Assembly: GCA_037482215.1 (NCBI GenBank)
Contig: CP148074.1
Location: forward strand, 3,906,001 to 3,970,000
Origin: Pseudomonas mendocina
Lineage (GTDB): Bacteria > Pseudomonadota > Gammaproteobacteria > Pseudomonadales > Pseudomonadaceae
Direction of reading: 5' to 3'
Length of the DNA stretch: 64,000 nucleotides
Shown here: one piece after another, positions 1 through 9,843 of the stretch
How the letters are laid out: each line of letters opens with the position of its first letter
Numbering within the stretch: the stretch's first letter is position 1
The notes under the pieces: model-generated
Databases searched by the model: none
What the model was told of the DNA's origin: nothing
What the model saw: only the letters and a program-made list of their open reading frames with translations
Program-made: the position numbers and the translations under genes

Positions 1-707
1 TTGCGCTCAATATCAATCGGCAACGCCTGCTCAAGGAAAGCCGAGCCACAGACCGCCGCAACACGGCGTGCACGACTGACTTCATCCCGCGCTTCATGCA
101 GGTTCAGAATGGACTTGCCGTTGTGGCGCAGGTTGAACGCCACATCGAACCGCGCCAGCGCCAAACGCTTGATGACCTCTTGCAGGTGATCAAACTCAGT
201 TTTCTCGGTTTTGAGAAACTTGCGGCGCGCTGGTGTATTGAAGAAGAGGTCCCGTACCTCAACCGAAGTACCCACCGGATGAGCCGCTGGCTGCACCCGA
301 GCCTCCATGTCACGCCCCTCAGTTTCTACCTGCCAGGCTTGGTCAGCATCGGCAGTCCGCGAAGTCAGAGTCAGACGGGAAACTGAACTGATTGAAGCCA
401 AGGCCTCACCCCGGAAACCTAGACTCATCACATGCTCAAGGTCTTCCAGGTCACGAATTTTGCTGGTGGCATGGCGGGCCAGTGCCAGTGGCAGGTCATC
501 CGAAGGAATACCGCCACCATCATCACGAACCTTGAGCAGTTTAATGCCACCCTGCTCGACATCCACCTCAATGCGCTTGGCGCCTGAGTCGAGACTGTTC
601 TCAAGAAGCTCCTTGATCACCGAAGCCGGTCGCTCAACCACCTCACCTGCCGCAATCTGGTTAGCCAGACGCGGGCTTAACAACTGAATACGCGATTCTG
701 CACTCAT
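1..707 (-). CDS. mutL: DNA mismatch repair protein MutL (N-terminal part)
   Basis: MutL is the ATP-dependent coordinator of methyl-directed mismatch repair, linking MutS recognition to strand incision. Reading the reverse strand from the ATG at 705-707 gives 235 residues of the GHKL ATPase head. Visible motifs are [10 protein letters not shown] near residue 35 (the E and N of motif I), DDGGGI (motif II) and [10 protein letters not shown] (motif III lid). The reading frame runs off the left edge, so the linker and the C-terminal dimerisation domain lie outside the window. The ATG overlaps the amiB stop codon (ATGA), which suggests translational coupling in an nnr-tsaE-amiB-mutL operon. This order is conserved in Pseudomonas and enterobacteria. 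Confidence 0.96.
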   Translation of the reverse strand, partial: MSAESRIQLLSPRLANQIAAGEVVERPASVIKELLENSLDSGAKRIEVDVEQGGIKLLKVRDDGGGIPSDDLPLALARHATSKIRDLEDLEHVMSLGFRGEALASISSVSRLTLTSRTADADQAWQVETEGRDMEARVQPAAHPVGTSVEVRDLFFNTPARRKFLKTEKTEFDHLQEVIKRLALARFDVAFNLRHNGKSILNLHEARDEVSRARRVAAVCGSAFLEQALPIDIER

Positions 708-2134
708 GGCTGGGCCGCCAGAGCGGTCGCGGGAATTTGCAACTTCTGCCCAACTTTAATCACGTCATTTCGCAACGAATTAGCGCTGCGCAGCGTAGCC
801 AAAGGCACCTGATAGCGCTGAGCAATCAACGCCAAGCTCTCACCAGAAGTCACTACATGCTCCCTAGGCCCCATGGCGATCTGACCGCTGTCGCGCAGAT
901 AAGCAATGTAAGTACCTGGAGGCGGGTTCTCATGGAAGAACTGTTTAACACCCGAGACAATCGAACGACTGAGTGCTTGCTGGTGGCTCGCAGTAGCAAG
1001 CTTCTTGGCCTCATTCGGGTTAGAAATAAACCCAGTTTCAACGAGGATCGAGGGGATATCAGGGGATTTCAGTACCATAAAACCAGCCTGCTCCACACGA
1101 CGTTTGTGCAGAGAAGTCACTCGCCCCATGTTGCTCAATACTTTGTTACCAACATTGAGGCTGGAAGACATGGACGCCGTCATCGACAGGTCGAGCAGTA
1201 CCCCAGCCAACATGCGGTCTTTGTCGTCTAGGCTCACGTTCCCGACGCCACCAATCAAGTCAGACTGGTTTTCAGCATCAGCCAGCCAACGGGCGGTTTC
1301 GGAGGTAGCACCACGATCGGACAGCGCATACACCGACGCCCCAAAGGCTGATGAACGTGGGGCCGCATCCGCATGGATGGAGACGAACAGATCAGCACCT
1401 TTTTTGCGGGCGATCTCAGTCCGTTTGCGCAGCGGGATAAAGTAGTCACCGGTACGCACCAGCTCACCACGGAAACCTCGCTCAGCGTTGATCTGACGTT
1501 GCAACTCACGGGCAATCGCCAGTGTGACATGCTTCTCGTATTGGCCTTTTATCGGTGAAAGAGCGCCTGGGTCTTCACCACCGTGCCCCGCGTCGATAGC
1601 AATGACGATGTCTCGCTTGCCATTCGGCACCGGTGTCAGCTTTTGTGGTGCCTGGGTTGGTGTGACAGGGACTTGCGGTTTGCTCGCTACGTTGCTGGCC
1701 GGGGTAGTCGGTGCAGCGGCATCCTGATCGAACAAGTCGACAACCAAACGATGACCATATTGTTGGTTAGGTGCCAGCGTGAAGCTCTTGGGGGTAACAG
1801 GCTTGGCTAAGTCAATCACTACGCGCAAATCATCCGCAGTGCGTTGGGCTGAACGCACACCAGTGATCGGCGTATTCGCCAAAGAGAGCTGATCCAAACG
1901 TGTCGCCAACTTGGCGCCATTAACGTCAATAACGATGCGATTAGGTGCAGCAAGTTGAAATACGCTGTGCTGTACAGGGCCGGAGAGGTCGAATACCAGC
2001 CGAGTATTGTCGGGTGCACGCCACAAACGAACGCTGCGCACATCCGATGCAGCTACAGCCTCAAACGCAAGGCTGAACAAAGCCACTGCCAGAGCCATGA
2101 AACGTGCGCTTTTGCGCATAGCCAACCCCATCAT
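704..2134 (-). CDS. amiB: N-acetylmuramoyl-L-alanine amidase AmiB
   Basis: Periplasmic zinc amidase that cleaves the amide bond between MurNAc and the peptide stem, mainly at the septum during daughter-cell separation. From the chosen start it has a signal peptide ending near FEAVA (about residue 28), an AMIN domain (about 30-125, septal targeting), an Amidase_3 catalytic domain (about 175-400) with zinc ligands in DAGHGG, the E of GQYEKH, SIHAD and the E of LVETGF, and a C-terminal LysM repeat (about 425-470) that binds peptidoglycan. The ATG at 2132-2134 shares a base with the tsaE stop (TGATG), so I prefer it to the start 33 nt upstream; a second ATG follows immediately. The gene ends in an ATGA overlap with mutL. 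Confidence 0.95.
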   Translation of the reverse strand: MMGLAMRKSARFMALAVALFSLAFEAVAASDVRSVRLWRAPDNTRLVFDLSGPVQHSVFQLAAPNRIVIDVNGAKLATRLDQLSLANTPITGVRSAQRTADDLRVVIDLAKPVTPKSFTLAPNQQYGHRLVVDLFDQDAAAPTTPASNVASKPQVPVTPTQAPQKLTPVPNGKRDIVIAIDAGHGGEDPGALSPIKGQYEKHVTLAIARELQRQINAERGFRGELVRTGDYFIPLRKRTEIARKKGADLFVSIHADAAPRSSAFGASVYALSDRGATSETARWLADAENQSDLIGGVGNVSLDDKDRMLAGVLLDLSMTASMSSSLNVGNKVLSNMGRVTSLHKRRVEQAGFMVLKSPDIPSILVETGFISNPNEAKKLATASHQQALSRSIVSGVKQFFHENPPPGTYIAYLRDSGQIAMGPREHVVTSGESLALIAQRYQVPLATLRSANSLRNDVIKVGQKLQIPATALAAQP

Positions 2135-2604
2135 CAATTCGCCCCGCCCGCCAAGGCACTGCACCATGCAATGCCACGCTCGCTGTGGGCGCGCAGGTGC
2201 AATCTCCGCCCAGCGCCATGCGGGCTAATGGTAATGTCCACATCTGCCTTTGGCAAAACGCCCTCGCCGCGCTGCGGCCACTCTACAAGACAGAGGTTAT
2301 CGGCATCGAAATAGTCACGAATGCCCATGAACTCAAGTTCTTCTGGGTCAACCAGACGATACAGGTCAAAGTGATAGGCACACACGGCGCCTATTTCATA
2401 AGGCTCAACCAGGGTAAAGGTCGGACTTTTGACTGCCCCCTGATGCCCCAGCCCTCGAATGATCCCGCGTGACAACGTGGTCTTGCCCGCACCCAAATCG
2501 CCGTGCAGATAAATCACACCAACGCCACCCGTCACTTCGGCAATTTTTGCCCCAAGCGCCAGCATCGCAGGCTCGTCAGCTGCAAACAGCTCTATTTCAG
2601 ACAC
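2134..2604 (-). CDS. tsaE: tRNA t6A biosynthesis ATPase TsaE
   Basis: ATPase of the TsaB-TsaD-TsaE complex that makes threonylcarbamoyl-adenosine at position 37 of ANN-decoding tRNAs. The P-loop GDLGAGKTT is clear, and [10 protein letters not shown] and the HFDLYRL segment are family hallmarks. A GTG at 2602-2604 preceded by GGAG eight bases upstream gives a 156-residue protein of normal size. A longer in-frame ATG start at 2643 would reach further into nnr and add 13 residues that look unrelated to the family. The gene overlaps the end of nnr by 13 bp and touches amiB. Confidence 0.92.
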   Translation of the reverse strand: MSEIELFAADEPAMLALGAKIAEVTGGVGVIYLHGDLGAGKTTLSRGIIRGLGHQGAVKSPTFTLVEPYEIGAVCAYHFDLYRLVDPEELEFMGIRDYFDADNLCLVEWPQRGEGVLPKADVDITISPHGAGRRLHLRAHSERGIAWCSALAGGAN

Positions 2605-4091
2605 GCAGAATGCTCCTGCATTAATTCTCTTATCACCGCACACAAATCACTGGCCGCCAGGCCTCTGCCTTTGGCAGATAAACGCTCACCAGCGCAAGCA
2701 TGCAGATAAACCGCCAAACAGGCCGCCTCCACCGCCGACAGTCCCTGCGCCAGCAGACTGCCGATCAACCCTGCCAGTACATCACCCAACCCGGCGCCCG
2801 CCATTACGGGATGACCACGCTCACACAACCACAGTTCACCGTCCGGGGTGGCTATGAAGCTGCCAGCCCCCTTTAGGACACATACCTGACCATAGCGCAT
2901 GGCCAACGCTCTGGCGGCCCTCGGGCGATCAGACTGCACCTCAGCACTGCTAATACCCAACAAACGTGCTGCTTCACCAGGATGGGGCGTTAGTACCGCC
3001 CGCCCTGGCAACCTGACAACACCCTGCGCTAACAGGTTCAATGCATCAGCATCCCACACCTGCGTAGCTGGACTCACTGAAGCCGCCGACAGCAGGCTCC
3101 GCGCCCAGGCGCCCTGCCCCATACCCGGTCCAACCACCCACACGCTGGCGGCCGCCCCCAGTGCAAGCAATTGGTTAGCCGACTCAATGGCGCACGCCAT
3201 GACCTCAGGCATGCGGCTCTGCGATGCCAGTACATGCTCACCACGCGTTGCCAAACTCACCAGCCCAGCGCCAGAGCGCAATGCACTTTGCGACGCCAAG
3301 AGCCCGGCACCGGCGTAGCCACGGTCACCAGCCACAACCAGCACGTGACCCAGCTGGCCTTTGTGGGTGGTGGCTTTACGGACTGGCATCTGCGGTAATC
3401 GCTGCTCTGTTAGACGCAGAGCGCTATAGGGCTGGCTTGCCACAATGGACGGATCTGCCCCTAGGTCGGCAAACTGCAATTGCCCGACATACTCGGCCGC
3501 TTGGCCGGTAAAAAGACCCAGTTTCAGGCCGATCAAGGTCACGGTCAACTGCGCCTGAACAGCAACACCCAGCACACTACCTGTATCGGCACACAGCCCG
3601 GATGGAATATCCACCGCCACAACGGGCAGGCCCGCCTCATTTACCTGTGCGATAGCCTGTTCATAGGGCGCGCGCACAGGCCCATTCAGGCCCGTACCCA
3701 GCAGCCCATCGACTACCACACCCCGGAGTTCGGCATCAGCATGCCAAGGCGTCACGCTTACACCCGCGGCAATGGCGTCATCCCGTGCCAGAGCAGCATC
3801 ACCCTGCAACTGTGCGGGTTCAGCGACTGCCAGCACACGCACCGACCAACCTGAGTCCAATGCCAGCCTGGCGACCAGATAGCCATCACCCGCGTTATTA
3901 CCTCGCCCAGCCAACACCGTCAGCTCAGCGACACGCGGCCAGCGCTGCTGGATGGCATCCCAGATCACGCTGGCTGCCCGCTTCATCAATTCAAAACCTG
4001 GGGTCCCGGCCGCGATCAGCCGTGCGTCCAGCTCGCGGACTTGAGCAGCGCTATAAAGAGGCAAAGGAAGATTGTCTGGAGAATGCGGCAT
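2592..4091 (-). CDS. nnr: Bifunctional NAD(P)H-hydrate epimerase / ADP-dependent dehydratase
   Basis: Metabolite-repair enzyme that epimerises and dehydrates damaged NAD(P)H hydrates back to NAD(P)H. At 499 residues it has the usual fused architecture: an N-terminal YjeF_N epimerase half (about 1-210, with [10 protein letters not shown] forming the nucleotide loop) and a C-terminal ribokinase-like dehydratase half (about 225-490) with the [11 protein letters not shown] region and the [12 protein letters not shown] motif near the active site. It is the first gene of the reverse-strand operon with tsaE, amiB and mutL and is divergent from queG across 59 bp. Confidence 0.95.
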   Translation of the reverse strand: MPHSPDNLPLPLYSAAQVRELDARLIAAGTPGFELMKRAASVIWDAIQQRWPRVAELTVLAGRGNNAGDGYLVARLALDSGWSVRVLAVAEPAQLQGDAALARDDAIAAGVSVTPWHADAELRGVVVDGLLGTGLNGPVRAPYEQAIAQVNEAGLPVVAVDIPSGLCADTGSVLGVAVQAQLTVTLIGLKLGLFTGQAAEYVGQLQFADLGADPSIVASQPYSALRLTEQRLPQMPVRKATTHKGQLGHVLVVAGDRGYAGAGLLASQSALRSGAGLVSLATRGEHVLASQSRMPEVMACAIESANQLLALGAAASVWVVGPGMGQGAWARSLLSAASVSPATQVWDADALNLLAQGVVRLPGRAVLTPHPGEAARLLGISSAEVQSDRPRAARALAMRYGQVCVLKGAGSFIATPDGELWLCERGHPVMAGAGLGDVLAGLIGSLLAQGLSAVEAACLAVYLHACAGERLSAKGRGLAASDLCAVIRELMQEHSACLK

Positions 4092-4094
4092 GCG

Positions 4095-4123
4095 TTGGCT
4101 CCGTTGTCTGGCAGAATTATACC
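4095..4123 (+). promoter_or_regulatory. Putative sigma-70 promoter of queG
   Basis: TTGGCT at 4095-4100 and TATACC at 4118-4123 are separated by exactly 17 bp and lie 27 bp upstream of the queG start in the short nnr-queG divergent gap. Each hexamer matches consensus at four of six positions. The match is by eye only. Confidence 0.4.
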
Positions 4124-4150
4124 CACCTCAGCCGCGCTTACCCGAATTGT

Positions 4151-5212
4151 ATGAACACTCCTGTGCTAAACCTTGAAACCCTCGCCCAATCCATCAAGGA
4201 CTGGGGCCGCGAGTTGGGTTTTCAACAAGTCGGAATCAGCGGCGTTGACCTCGGGGAGCACGAAGCACACCTGCAACGCTGGCTAGACGCGGGCTATCAC
4301 GGCGAAATGGATTACATGGCTGCGCATGGCAATAAGCGCTCACGCCCTGCCGAGTTAGTGCCAGGAACCCTGCGCGTCGTCTCTCTACGCATGGATTACC
4401 TGCCCGGCGACACGCAAATGGCGCAACGCCTGACCGAGCCCGAAAAAGCCTACGTTTCCCGTTATGCCCTCGGTCGTGACTATCACAAGCTGATCCGCAA
4501 ACGCCTGCAACAACTGGCCGAGCGCATACAGCAAACGATTGGCCCATTCGGCTATCGCGCCTTCGTCGACAGCGCCCCGGTACTGGAAAAGGCCATCGCG
4601 CAGCAAGCTGGGCTGGGCTGGATCGGTAAAAATACGTTGGTTATCAACCGCAAAGCGGGCAGCTATTTCTTTCTCGGCGAGTTGTTTGTCGACCTGCCGC
4701 TTCCCGTGGATGAAGCCCACAACAGCGAACACTGCGGCCGCTGTAGCGCCTGCATGGATATCTGCCCAACCGAAGCCTTTGTTGGCGCTCAAGTGCTGGA
4801 TGCCCGCCGCTGCATCTCTTATCTCACCATCGAGCTCAAAGGCCCCATTCCCGTTGATCTGCGCAAACCCATGGGCAACCGAGTGTTTGGTTGCGACGAC
4901 TGCCAGATTGTCTGCCCATGGAACCGTTTTGCCCGGCCGACCGAGCAACGCGACTTTATGCCCCGCCACAATCTGGACAACGCTGAGCTGGCCGAGCTGT
5001 TTTGCTGGACGGAAGATGAATTCCTCAGTCGCACAGAAGGCTCGCCCTTGCGCCGGGCCGGATATGAGCGCTGGCTGCGCAATCTGGCAATCGGGCTGGG
5101 CAATGCCCCATCGACGATTCCGGTGATCGAAGCGCTCAAGTCACGCCTCGACTATCCGTCAGAACTCGTGCAAGAGCACGTGCAATGGGCATTGGCACAG
5201 CATGGGTTTTGA
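4151..5212 (+). CDS. queG: Epoxyqueuosine reductase QueG
   Basis: Cobalamin- and iron-sulfur-dependent enzyme that performs the last step of queuosine synthesis, reducing epoxyqueuosine to queuosine in tRNA. The 353-residue protein contains two 4Fe-4S motifs, CGRCSACMDICP near residue 195 and CDDCQIVCPW near residue 247, and the RPAELVPG and SYLTIEL segments typical of the family. The open frame extends 366 bp upstream, but that part is antisense to nnr and has no homology to QueG, so the ATG at 4151 is the start. Confidence 0.95.
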   Translation: MNTPVLNLETLAQSIKDWGRELGFQQVGISGVDLGEHEAHLQRWLDAGYHGEMDYMAAHGNKRSRPAELVPGTLRVVSLRMDYLPGDTQMAQRLTEPEKAYVSRYALGRDYHKLIRKRLQQLAERIQQTIGPFGYRAFVDSAPVLEKAIAQQAGLGWIGKNTLVINRKAGSYFFLGELFVDLPLPVDEAHNSEHCGRCSACMDICPTEAFVGAQVLDARRCISYLTIELKGPIPVDLRKPMGNRVFGCDDCQIVCPWNRFARPTEQRDFMPRHNLDNAELAELFCWTEDEFLSRTEGSPLRRAGYERWLRNLAIGLGNAPSTIPVIEALKSRLDYPSELVQEHVQWALAQHGF

Positions 5213-5292
5213 GCCGCCAATTTCTTTACGTTAACCGCAGAGCTCGAGAATGGATTAGCCGCAGGTGTAATCCGGGGGGAGCTCCCCCAAAC

Positions 5293-5316
5293 AAAAGCCC
5301 GCATCAGCGGGCTTTT
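5293..5316. terminator. Bidirectional rho-independent terminator between queG and orn
   Basis: A perfect 10-bp stem (AAAAGCCCGC / GCGGGCTTTT) with a four-base ATCA loop lies between the convergent queG and orn genes. It has A/T runs on both sides, so it can work for both strands. Confidence 0.9.
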
Positions 5317-5326
5317 ATTCGTTACA

Positions 5327-5869
5327 TCAAACCTTAAGAAAGTGCTGCCGGTAGTGCTTCAGCTCAGCAATCGACTCACGGATATCGTCTAGCGCCTGAT
5401 GGGTGCCTTGTTTCTGGAAGGAATCCTTCACCTGCGGCGCCCACATGCCAGCCAGGATCTTCAGGGTTGACACATCCAGGTAGCGGTAATGGAAATAAGA
5501 CTCCAAGGTCGGCATGTACTTGTAGAGGAAACGGCGGTCCTGACCGATGCTATTGCCGCAGATCGGCGACTTACCCTTCGGCACCCACTTCTCCAGAAAC
5601 GCGATGGTCATCGCTTCAGCCTCAGCTTGGCTGATCTTGCTCTCACGTACACGCTGAGTCAGGCCGCTGTCACCGTGGGTGCGGGTGTTCCACTCGTCCA
5701 TGGCCGCCAATTTTTCATCGCTCTGGTGCACGGCAATGACCGGCCCCTCTGCCAGGATATTCAAGTCGCTGTCGGTGACGATGGTGGCCATTTCGATGAT
5801 GACATCGGTCTCAGGCTCCAGACCGGTCATTTCAAGGTCAATCCAGATCAGGTTGTTTGCATTCTGCAT
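5327..5869 (-). CDS. orn: Oligoribonuclease
   Basis: 3'-5' exoribonuclease of the DEDDh family that degrades RNA dinucleotides, including pGpG from c-di-GMP turnover. The 180-residue protein begins with [12 protein letters not shown] (first D and E of the DEDD site), has YRYLDVST near residue 130 and [11 protein letters not shown] with the catalytic H and D near the C-terminus. Length and sequence are typical. It is followed by the shared terminator with queG. Its link to c-di-GMP fits functionally with fimX elsewhere in the window, though they are not an operon. Confidence 0.97.
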   Translation of the reverse strand: MQNANNLIWIDLEMTGLEPETDVIIEMATIVTDSDLNILAEGPVIAVHQSDEKLAAMDEWNTRTHGDSGLTQRVRESKISQAEAEAMTIAFLEKWVPKGKSPICGNSIGQDRRFLYKYMPTLESYFHYRYLDVSTLKILAGMWAPQVKDSFQKQGTHQALDDIRESIAELKHYRQHFLKV

Positions 5870-5909
5870 GCTGTGCTCCTCGGCTAAGGCAGACAGTTTA
5901 GCGAATTAA

Positions 5910-6683
5910 TCAACGCTGCATCTGCCAGATCAGCAAACGCGAGCCGCGTAAGTCACCTACTTCAATCACCTGACCAGCAGGTTGCCCAGCCACTTCAAAA
6001 CTATTGCTGATCAGTAAGCTGCCGGTGCGCATCTGCTCCTGCGCTTTATTCCAGATCGGTGCCATCGGCGCCGGGGACAAAAAGCAATACACCACGTCGA
6101 ATGAGGACAAATCGGTACGCCAGAGGTTTTGGAAACGAATCTGGCAGTTCGGCTGACGACAAGCACGCAGCCAGGCCAGGGCGAACGACAGTGGCGCCGT
6201 TTCCACCCCCACAAACTGAGCATGAGGAAAGGCTTTTGCCAACGCCAACAGCGCGCCCCCTGGCCCGCAGCCCAAATCAATAAAGCGAAAACCTGCAGGT
6301 TGTTGCTGCAACAAGCGAATCAGTGCCTGACGGGTCGACGCACCGCTGAGGTACAACGGCACTCGCTCGACGACGCTATTCCAATTAAGCAGCAATAGCA
6401 GTGCAAACCCGGCCAGAAATAGCCACGAGGGCAGCTCAGCGCCCCGGCTGAGCAATAACGCCGGCACAAACAGCAGATTAATTGCCAACCACCAGCGCGA
6501 CAGCCCCAAGTAGCGTCCCAGAATGGCAGCAACAAGCCCCTGCAATAGGCCTGCAGCCATAATGGGCGGACGCCAGGACGAGAGCTGGGCTGCGAGATAC
6601 ACCAAAACGCCAACAAACACACAGGCCAGGCATTGAGCGAACAAAGCCCGTACCGCCGGATACTGCATCAACCGCTTTAACAT
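5910..6683 (-). CDS. Membrane-anchored class I SAM methyltransferase-like protein
   Basis: Unknown substrate. The N-terminal half has three to four hydrophobic segments (around CLACVFVGVLVYL, WWLAINLLFVPALLL and LFLAGFALLLLLNW). The C-terminal half carries a Rossmann methyltransferase signature, FIDLGCGPGGALLALA, followed by FVGVETAP and the strand FDVVYCFL. The combination suggests a methyltransferase tethered to the inner membrane. A GTG at 6734 would add 17 residues; the ATG at 6683 has a GGGGCG Shine-Dalgarno-like stretch and is chosen. Homologues sit beside orn and rsgA in other Pseudomonas. No catalytic substrate motif beyond SAM binding is recognised. Confidence 0.75.
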   Translation of the reverse strand: MLKRLMQYPAVRALFAQCLACVFVGVLVYLAAQLSSWRPPIMAAGLLQGLVAAILGRYLGLSRWWLAINLLFVPALLLSRGAELPSWLFLAGFALLLLLNWNSVVERVPLYLSGASTRQALIRLLQQQPAGFRFIDLGCGPGGALLALAKAFPHAQFVGVETAPLSFALAWLRACRQPNCQIRFQNLWRTDLSSFDVVYCFLSPAPMAPIWNKAQEQMRTGSLLISNSFEVAGQPAGQVIEVGDLRGSRLLIWQMQR

Positions 6684-6800
6684 CTGAGCGCCCCAGCGCA
6701 CGGCCAATAATCCGCCCAGTTTAGCTGCAACCACAGCGCAACAGGCAGCCCGTGCTAGACTCGCGTCTGTTTATTGCGCATACAACCTTTCGGAAAATCC

Positions 6801-7835
6801 ATGGCCAAACGCCAACTCAACCGCCGGCAAAACTGGCGTATCGAAAAAGTTCAGAGCGAGCGCGCCGCCCGCGCGGCCAAGCGCGAGTCGCAAGCGCTGC
6901 AAATTCTTGAGGGGGGCGATCTAGGCCCGGAGCAGTTCGGCTTAGTCATCGCCCACTTTGGCGTGCAGGTCGAAGTAGAGGCGCTGGACGGCGACTTAGC
7001 TGGCCAGGTCTTCCGTTGCCACCTAAGGGCCAACCTGCCCAGCCTTGTCACCGGTGACAAGGTTGTCTGGCGTGCCGGCAATCAAGGCATTGGCGTTATC
7101 GTGGCGCAACTGCCACGCAACAGCGAGCTGTGCCGCCCCGACATCCGCGGCCAACTAAAACCGGTTGCGGCCAACGTCGACCTGCTGGTGATCGTCTTCG
7201 CGCCGCTGCCCGAGCCCCACGCCAACCTAATCGACCGCTACTTGGTGGCAGCTGAGCATGCTGGTATTCGCCCGTTACTGCTGCTGAATAAGGCTGATCT
7301 GGTCGATGAGCAGAACGGCCCCGCCCTGCATGAAATGCTTGGTGTCTACCGCCAGTTGGGATATCCGCTGCTGGAAGTGTCCGCCCATCAAGGTGATGGC
7401 ATGGAACAGCTTAAGAAACAGTTGGATGGCCATGTCAGCGTGTTTGTCGGGCAGTCCGGTGTCGGCAAGTCCTCCCTCGTTAACAGCCTGCTGCCGGGCG
7501 TGGATACGCGAGTCGGGGCGCTCTCAGAGTTGACTGGTAAGGGGACCCACACCACCACAACAGCGCGTTTATTCCACTTTCCGGGCGGCGGCGAGTTGAT
7601 CGACTCCCCCGGCATTCGCGAGTTTGGCTTGGTTCATGTCAGCAGGGATGATGTCGAGGCAGGCTTTATCGAATTTAGCGAACTGATCGGACGTTGCCGC
7701 TTCCGTGACTGCAAACATGATCGTGAGCCGGGCTGCGCCTTGCTTAAGGCCCTGGAGGAAGGTCGCGTGCATCCGCAGCGTATTGCCAGCTACCGGCACA
7801 TCGTCGCCAGCCTGCCAGAACCGGAATACCGATAG
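6801..7835 (+). CDS. rsgA: Ribosome small-subunit-dependent GTPase RsgA
   Basis: GTPase that checks and releases late 30S ribosomal subunits during assembly. The 344-residue protein shows an N-terminal basic tail, an OB fold, a circularly permuted GTPase domain in which NKADL (G4, about residue 162) precedes GQSGVGKSS (G1, about 216) and DSPGIREF (G3, about 267), and a C-terminal zinc knuckle with CRFRDCKH and the following C near residues 297-311. The ATG at 6801 gives the [10 protein letters not shown] start usual for the family. It is divergent from the methyltransferase-like gene. Confidence 0.96.
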   Translation: MAKRQLNRRQNWRIEKVQSERAARAAKRESQALQILEGGDLGPEQFGLVIAHFGVQVEVEALDGDLAGQVFRCHLRANLPSLVTGDKVVWRAGNQGIGVIVAQLPRNSELCRPDIRGQLKPVAANVDLLVIVFAPLPEPHANLIDRYLVAAEHAGIRPLLLLNKADLVDEQNGPALHEMLGVYRQLGYPLLEVSAHQGDGMEQLKKQLDGHVSVFVGQSGVGKSSLVNSLLPGVDTRVGALSELTGKGTHTTTTARLFHFPGGGELIDSPGIREFGLVHVSRDDVEAGFIEFSELIGRCRFRDCKHDREPGCALLKALEEGRVHPQRIASYRHIVASLPEPEYR

Positions 7836-7837
7836 AC

Positions 7838-7862
7838 AAAGGCCGCGATAATCGCGGCCTTT
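7838..7862. terminator. Bidirectional terminator between rsgA and motB
   Basis: Inverted repeat AAAGGCCGCGAT / ATCGCGGCCTTT around a minimal loop, followed by TTTT on the forward strand. It lies between the convergent rsgA and motB genes. Confidence 0.88.
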
Positions 7863-7878
7863 TGCTAAACGCTGAGCG

Positions 7879-8862
7879 TCAGTCGAATTTCAACACGCCC
7901 TCTTCAAAGATGTTCAACTTCTCTTTGAGCTGTTCCTTGGGCAATGGCTGGTCAGAACCTGGCGCTGTAGCCGGAGCCGCTTGCTCAGTTGCGGCCTCTT
8001 CAGAACGACTGCTCTCACCATCAATGGCGCGCTCAGCCTTTTTGGTCAAAACGACGATATCAATGCGCCGGTTGATCGGGTTAAGTGGTTTTTTGCGGTC
8101 AAACAGTGCCGACGAGCCATACCCCACTACGCGAGCCACCTGAGCATCATCATATCCGCCGGCAACCAACACCCGTCGCGCGGCGTTAGCCCGGTCTGCT
8201 GACAAGTCCCAGTTACCATAACCGCCACGCCCTGAATACGGTTGCGCATCAGTATGGCCACTGATGCTGATCTTGTTTGGTACAGCAGAAATCGTGTCCG
8301 TCATCGCCAATAGGATGTCTTCAAAATACGGCTGTAATTGCGCACTGCCAGAGGCAAACATCGGCCTGTTGTCGGCATCCATAATTTGAATACGCAAACC
8401 GTCCTGGGTGATTTCAAAAAGAATCTGATCTTTGAAATTCTGCACCTGAGGGTTTTCGTCGACTTTGGTTTGCAGCTCTTGAAGCAGCAACTCCAGACGC
8501 TCGCGCTCAACTTCCTCGGCAATCGACTCAGCTTGCAGCTTGTCGATGTCCCCGGGATTGCTCTCTGAAGCATCCGTTGGCTTGATCTCTTCATTCAACG
8601 TGCGATCAGGCGACGGCACAGGCGTGCCGCCCAAGTCGATGACATGGGGACTGGCGCTCTCAGAAAACCCGATCGGGTCCTGAAAGTAACCGGAAATCAA
8701 CTTCTTCTGCTCAGGGGTTGCCGACGACATCAGCCACATAACCAGAAAGAACGCCATCATAGCCGTGGCAAAGTCGGCGAAGGCAATCTTCCAGGCACCA
8801 CCATGGTGGCCGCCAGCAGATTTCTTGACCCGTTTGACGATTATCGGCTGATTATTTTCCAT
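7879..8862 (-). CDS. motB: Flagellar motor stator protein MotB
   Basis: Stator subunit that anchors the MotA-MotB ion channel to peptidoglycan. The 327-residue protein has a short basic cytoplasmic tail, a single membrane segment (about 27-48) containing the proton-carrying Asp30 in IAFADFATAMM, and an OmpA-like peptidoglycan-binding domain (about 150-275) with ISGHTDAQPY and NWDLSADRANAARR. It starts 8 bp after motA ends, forming the motAB operon. The C-terminal tail is acidic and low in complexity. Confidence 0.96.
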   Translation of the reverse strand: MENNQPIIVKRVKKSAGGHHGGAWKIAFADFATAMMAFFLVMWLMSSATPEQKKLISGYFQDPIGFSESASPHVIDLGGTPVPSPDRTLNEEIKPTDASESNPGDIDKLQAESIAEEVERERLELLLQELQTKVDENPQVQNFKDQILFEITQDGLRIQIMDADNRPMFASGSAQLQPYFEDILLAMTDTISAVPNKISISGHTDAQPYSGRGGYGNWDLSADRANAARRVLVAGGYDDAQVARVVGYGSSALFDRKKPLNPINRRIDIVVLTKKAERAIDGESSRSEEAATEQAAPATAPGSDQPLPKEQLKEKLNIFEEGVLKFD

Positions 8863-8870
8863 GCTCAGCC

Positions 8871-9722
8871 TCAGCCCCCACGCATTGCCTGCTCAAGCTC
8901 GGCAAAAGTCGGGCGGTGGGCGGGATATAGCACTTTACGAGAGAACTCAACGGCAAGAGATGGAGGCATGCCAGAGGCGGATGCGACCAGTCCCGCCTTA
9001 ATGGCTTCGTAGACGTTTACTTCCTCTTTGGCATCGTGCTCCAACGAGCCCGCTAGCGGTGCAAAGAACCCGTAGGAGGCCAGAATACCCAAGAACGTCC
9101 CCACCAACGCCGAGCCAACTTTGTAGCCGATCTCTGCGTTGTCCGCCTCAGCCAAGATCGACATGGTGATTACAATCCCCAGCACCGCGGCCACGATACC
9201 CATGGCCGGCATACCATCTGCCACTTTGGTCACGGCATGGGAAGGATGTTCGAGTTCCTCTTTAATACTGGCAATTTCCATATCGAACAGCCCCTCCAAC
9301 TCATGGGGAGCCATATTGCCGGAGGACATAATGCGCAGGTAATCGCAGATGAACGCCGTCATCTGCTCATCTTTGAGAATAACCGGGTACTTACTGAAAA
9401 TCGGGCTGGCTGCCGGGTCTTCGATGTCAGCCTCAATGGCCATCATGCCCTCACGACGACTCTTATTGAGAATCTCGTAAAGCAGCTTGAGCACATCCAG
9501 GTAGTACTGCTGCGTAAAGCGCGAACTGAACATGCTCAGGGACTTTTTAAACACCCGCATAAACATGTTGCTGGGGTTAGCCTGCAAAAAGGCCCCCAAA
9601 GCCGCGCCGCCGATAATCATGATTTCGAACGGGTGCACCAAAGCCATAAATTGGCCGCCAGAGAGGATAAACCCTCCGATGACTCCGACGAAAACGACAA
9701 TAATGCCAATGATTTTTACCAT
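8871..9722 (-). CDS. motA: Flagellar motor stator protein MotA
   Basis: Inner-membrane stator subunit that converts ion flow into rotation of the flagellar rotor. The start at 9722 (MVKIIGIIVVF) gives 283 residues, the normal length; an in-frame upstream extension of 16 residues has no hydrophobic start and is rejected. Four membrane segments are visible: residues about 3-22, 30-50, then GIVAAVLGIVITMS and ALVGTFLGILASYGFF after the large cytoplasmic loop. The long loop carries the charged rotor-contact region. It forms an operon with motB. Confidence 0.96.
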   Translation of the reverse strand: MVKIIGIIVVFVGVIGGFILSGGQFMALVHPFEIMIIGGAALGAFLQANPSNMFMRVFKKSLSMFSSRFTQQYYLDVLKLLYEILNKSRREGMMAIEADIEDPAASPIFSKYPVILKDEQMTAFICDYLRIMSSGNMAPHELEGLFDMEIASIKEELEHPSHAVTKVADGMPAMGIVAAVLGIVITMSILAEADNAEIGYKVGSALVGTFLGILASYGFFAPLAGSLEHDAKEEVNVYEAIKAGLVASASGMPPSLAVEFSRKVLYPAHRPTFAELEQAMRGG

Positions 9723-9843
9723 AAAAAAACGACTTATCCGGACGAATGTAGTAGGCGAAGCAGCAAACAACCCTTCTATTTATCGGGAGTTTTGCGCGAG
9801 ACTATAGCCAGTTAAGATCAAAAAGCCAGTCTGTGACACTTGT

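Noticed and set aside
3785..4150. In-frame N-terminal extension of queG
   Set aside because: It is antisense to nnr and shares nothing with QueG; the ATG at 4151 gives the normal length.
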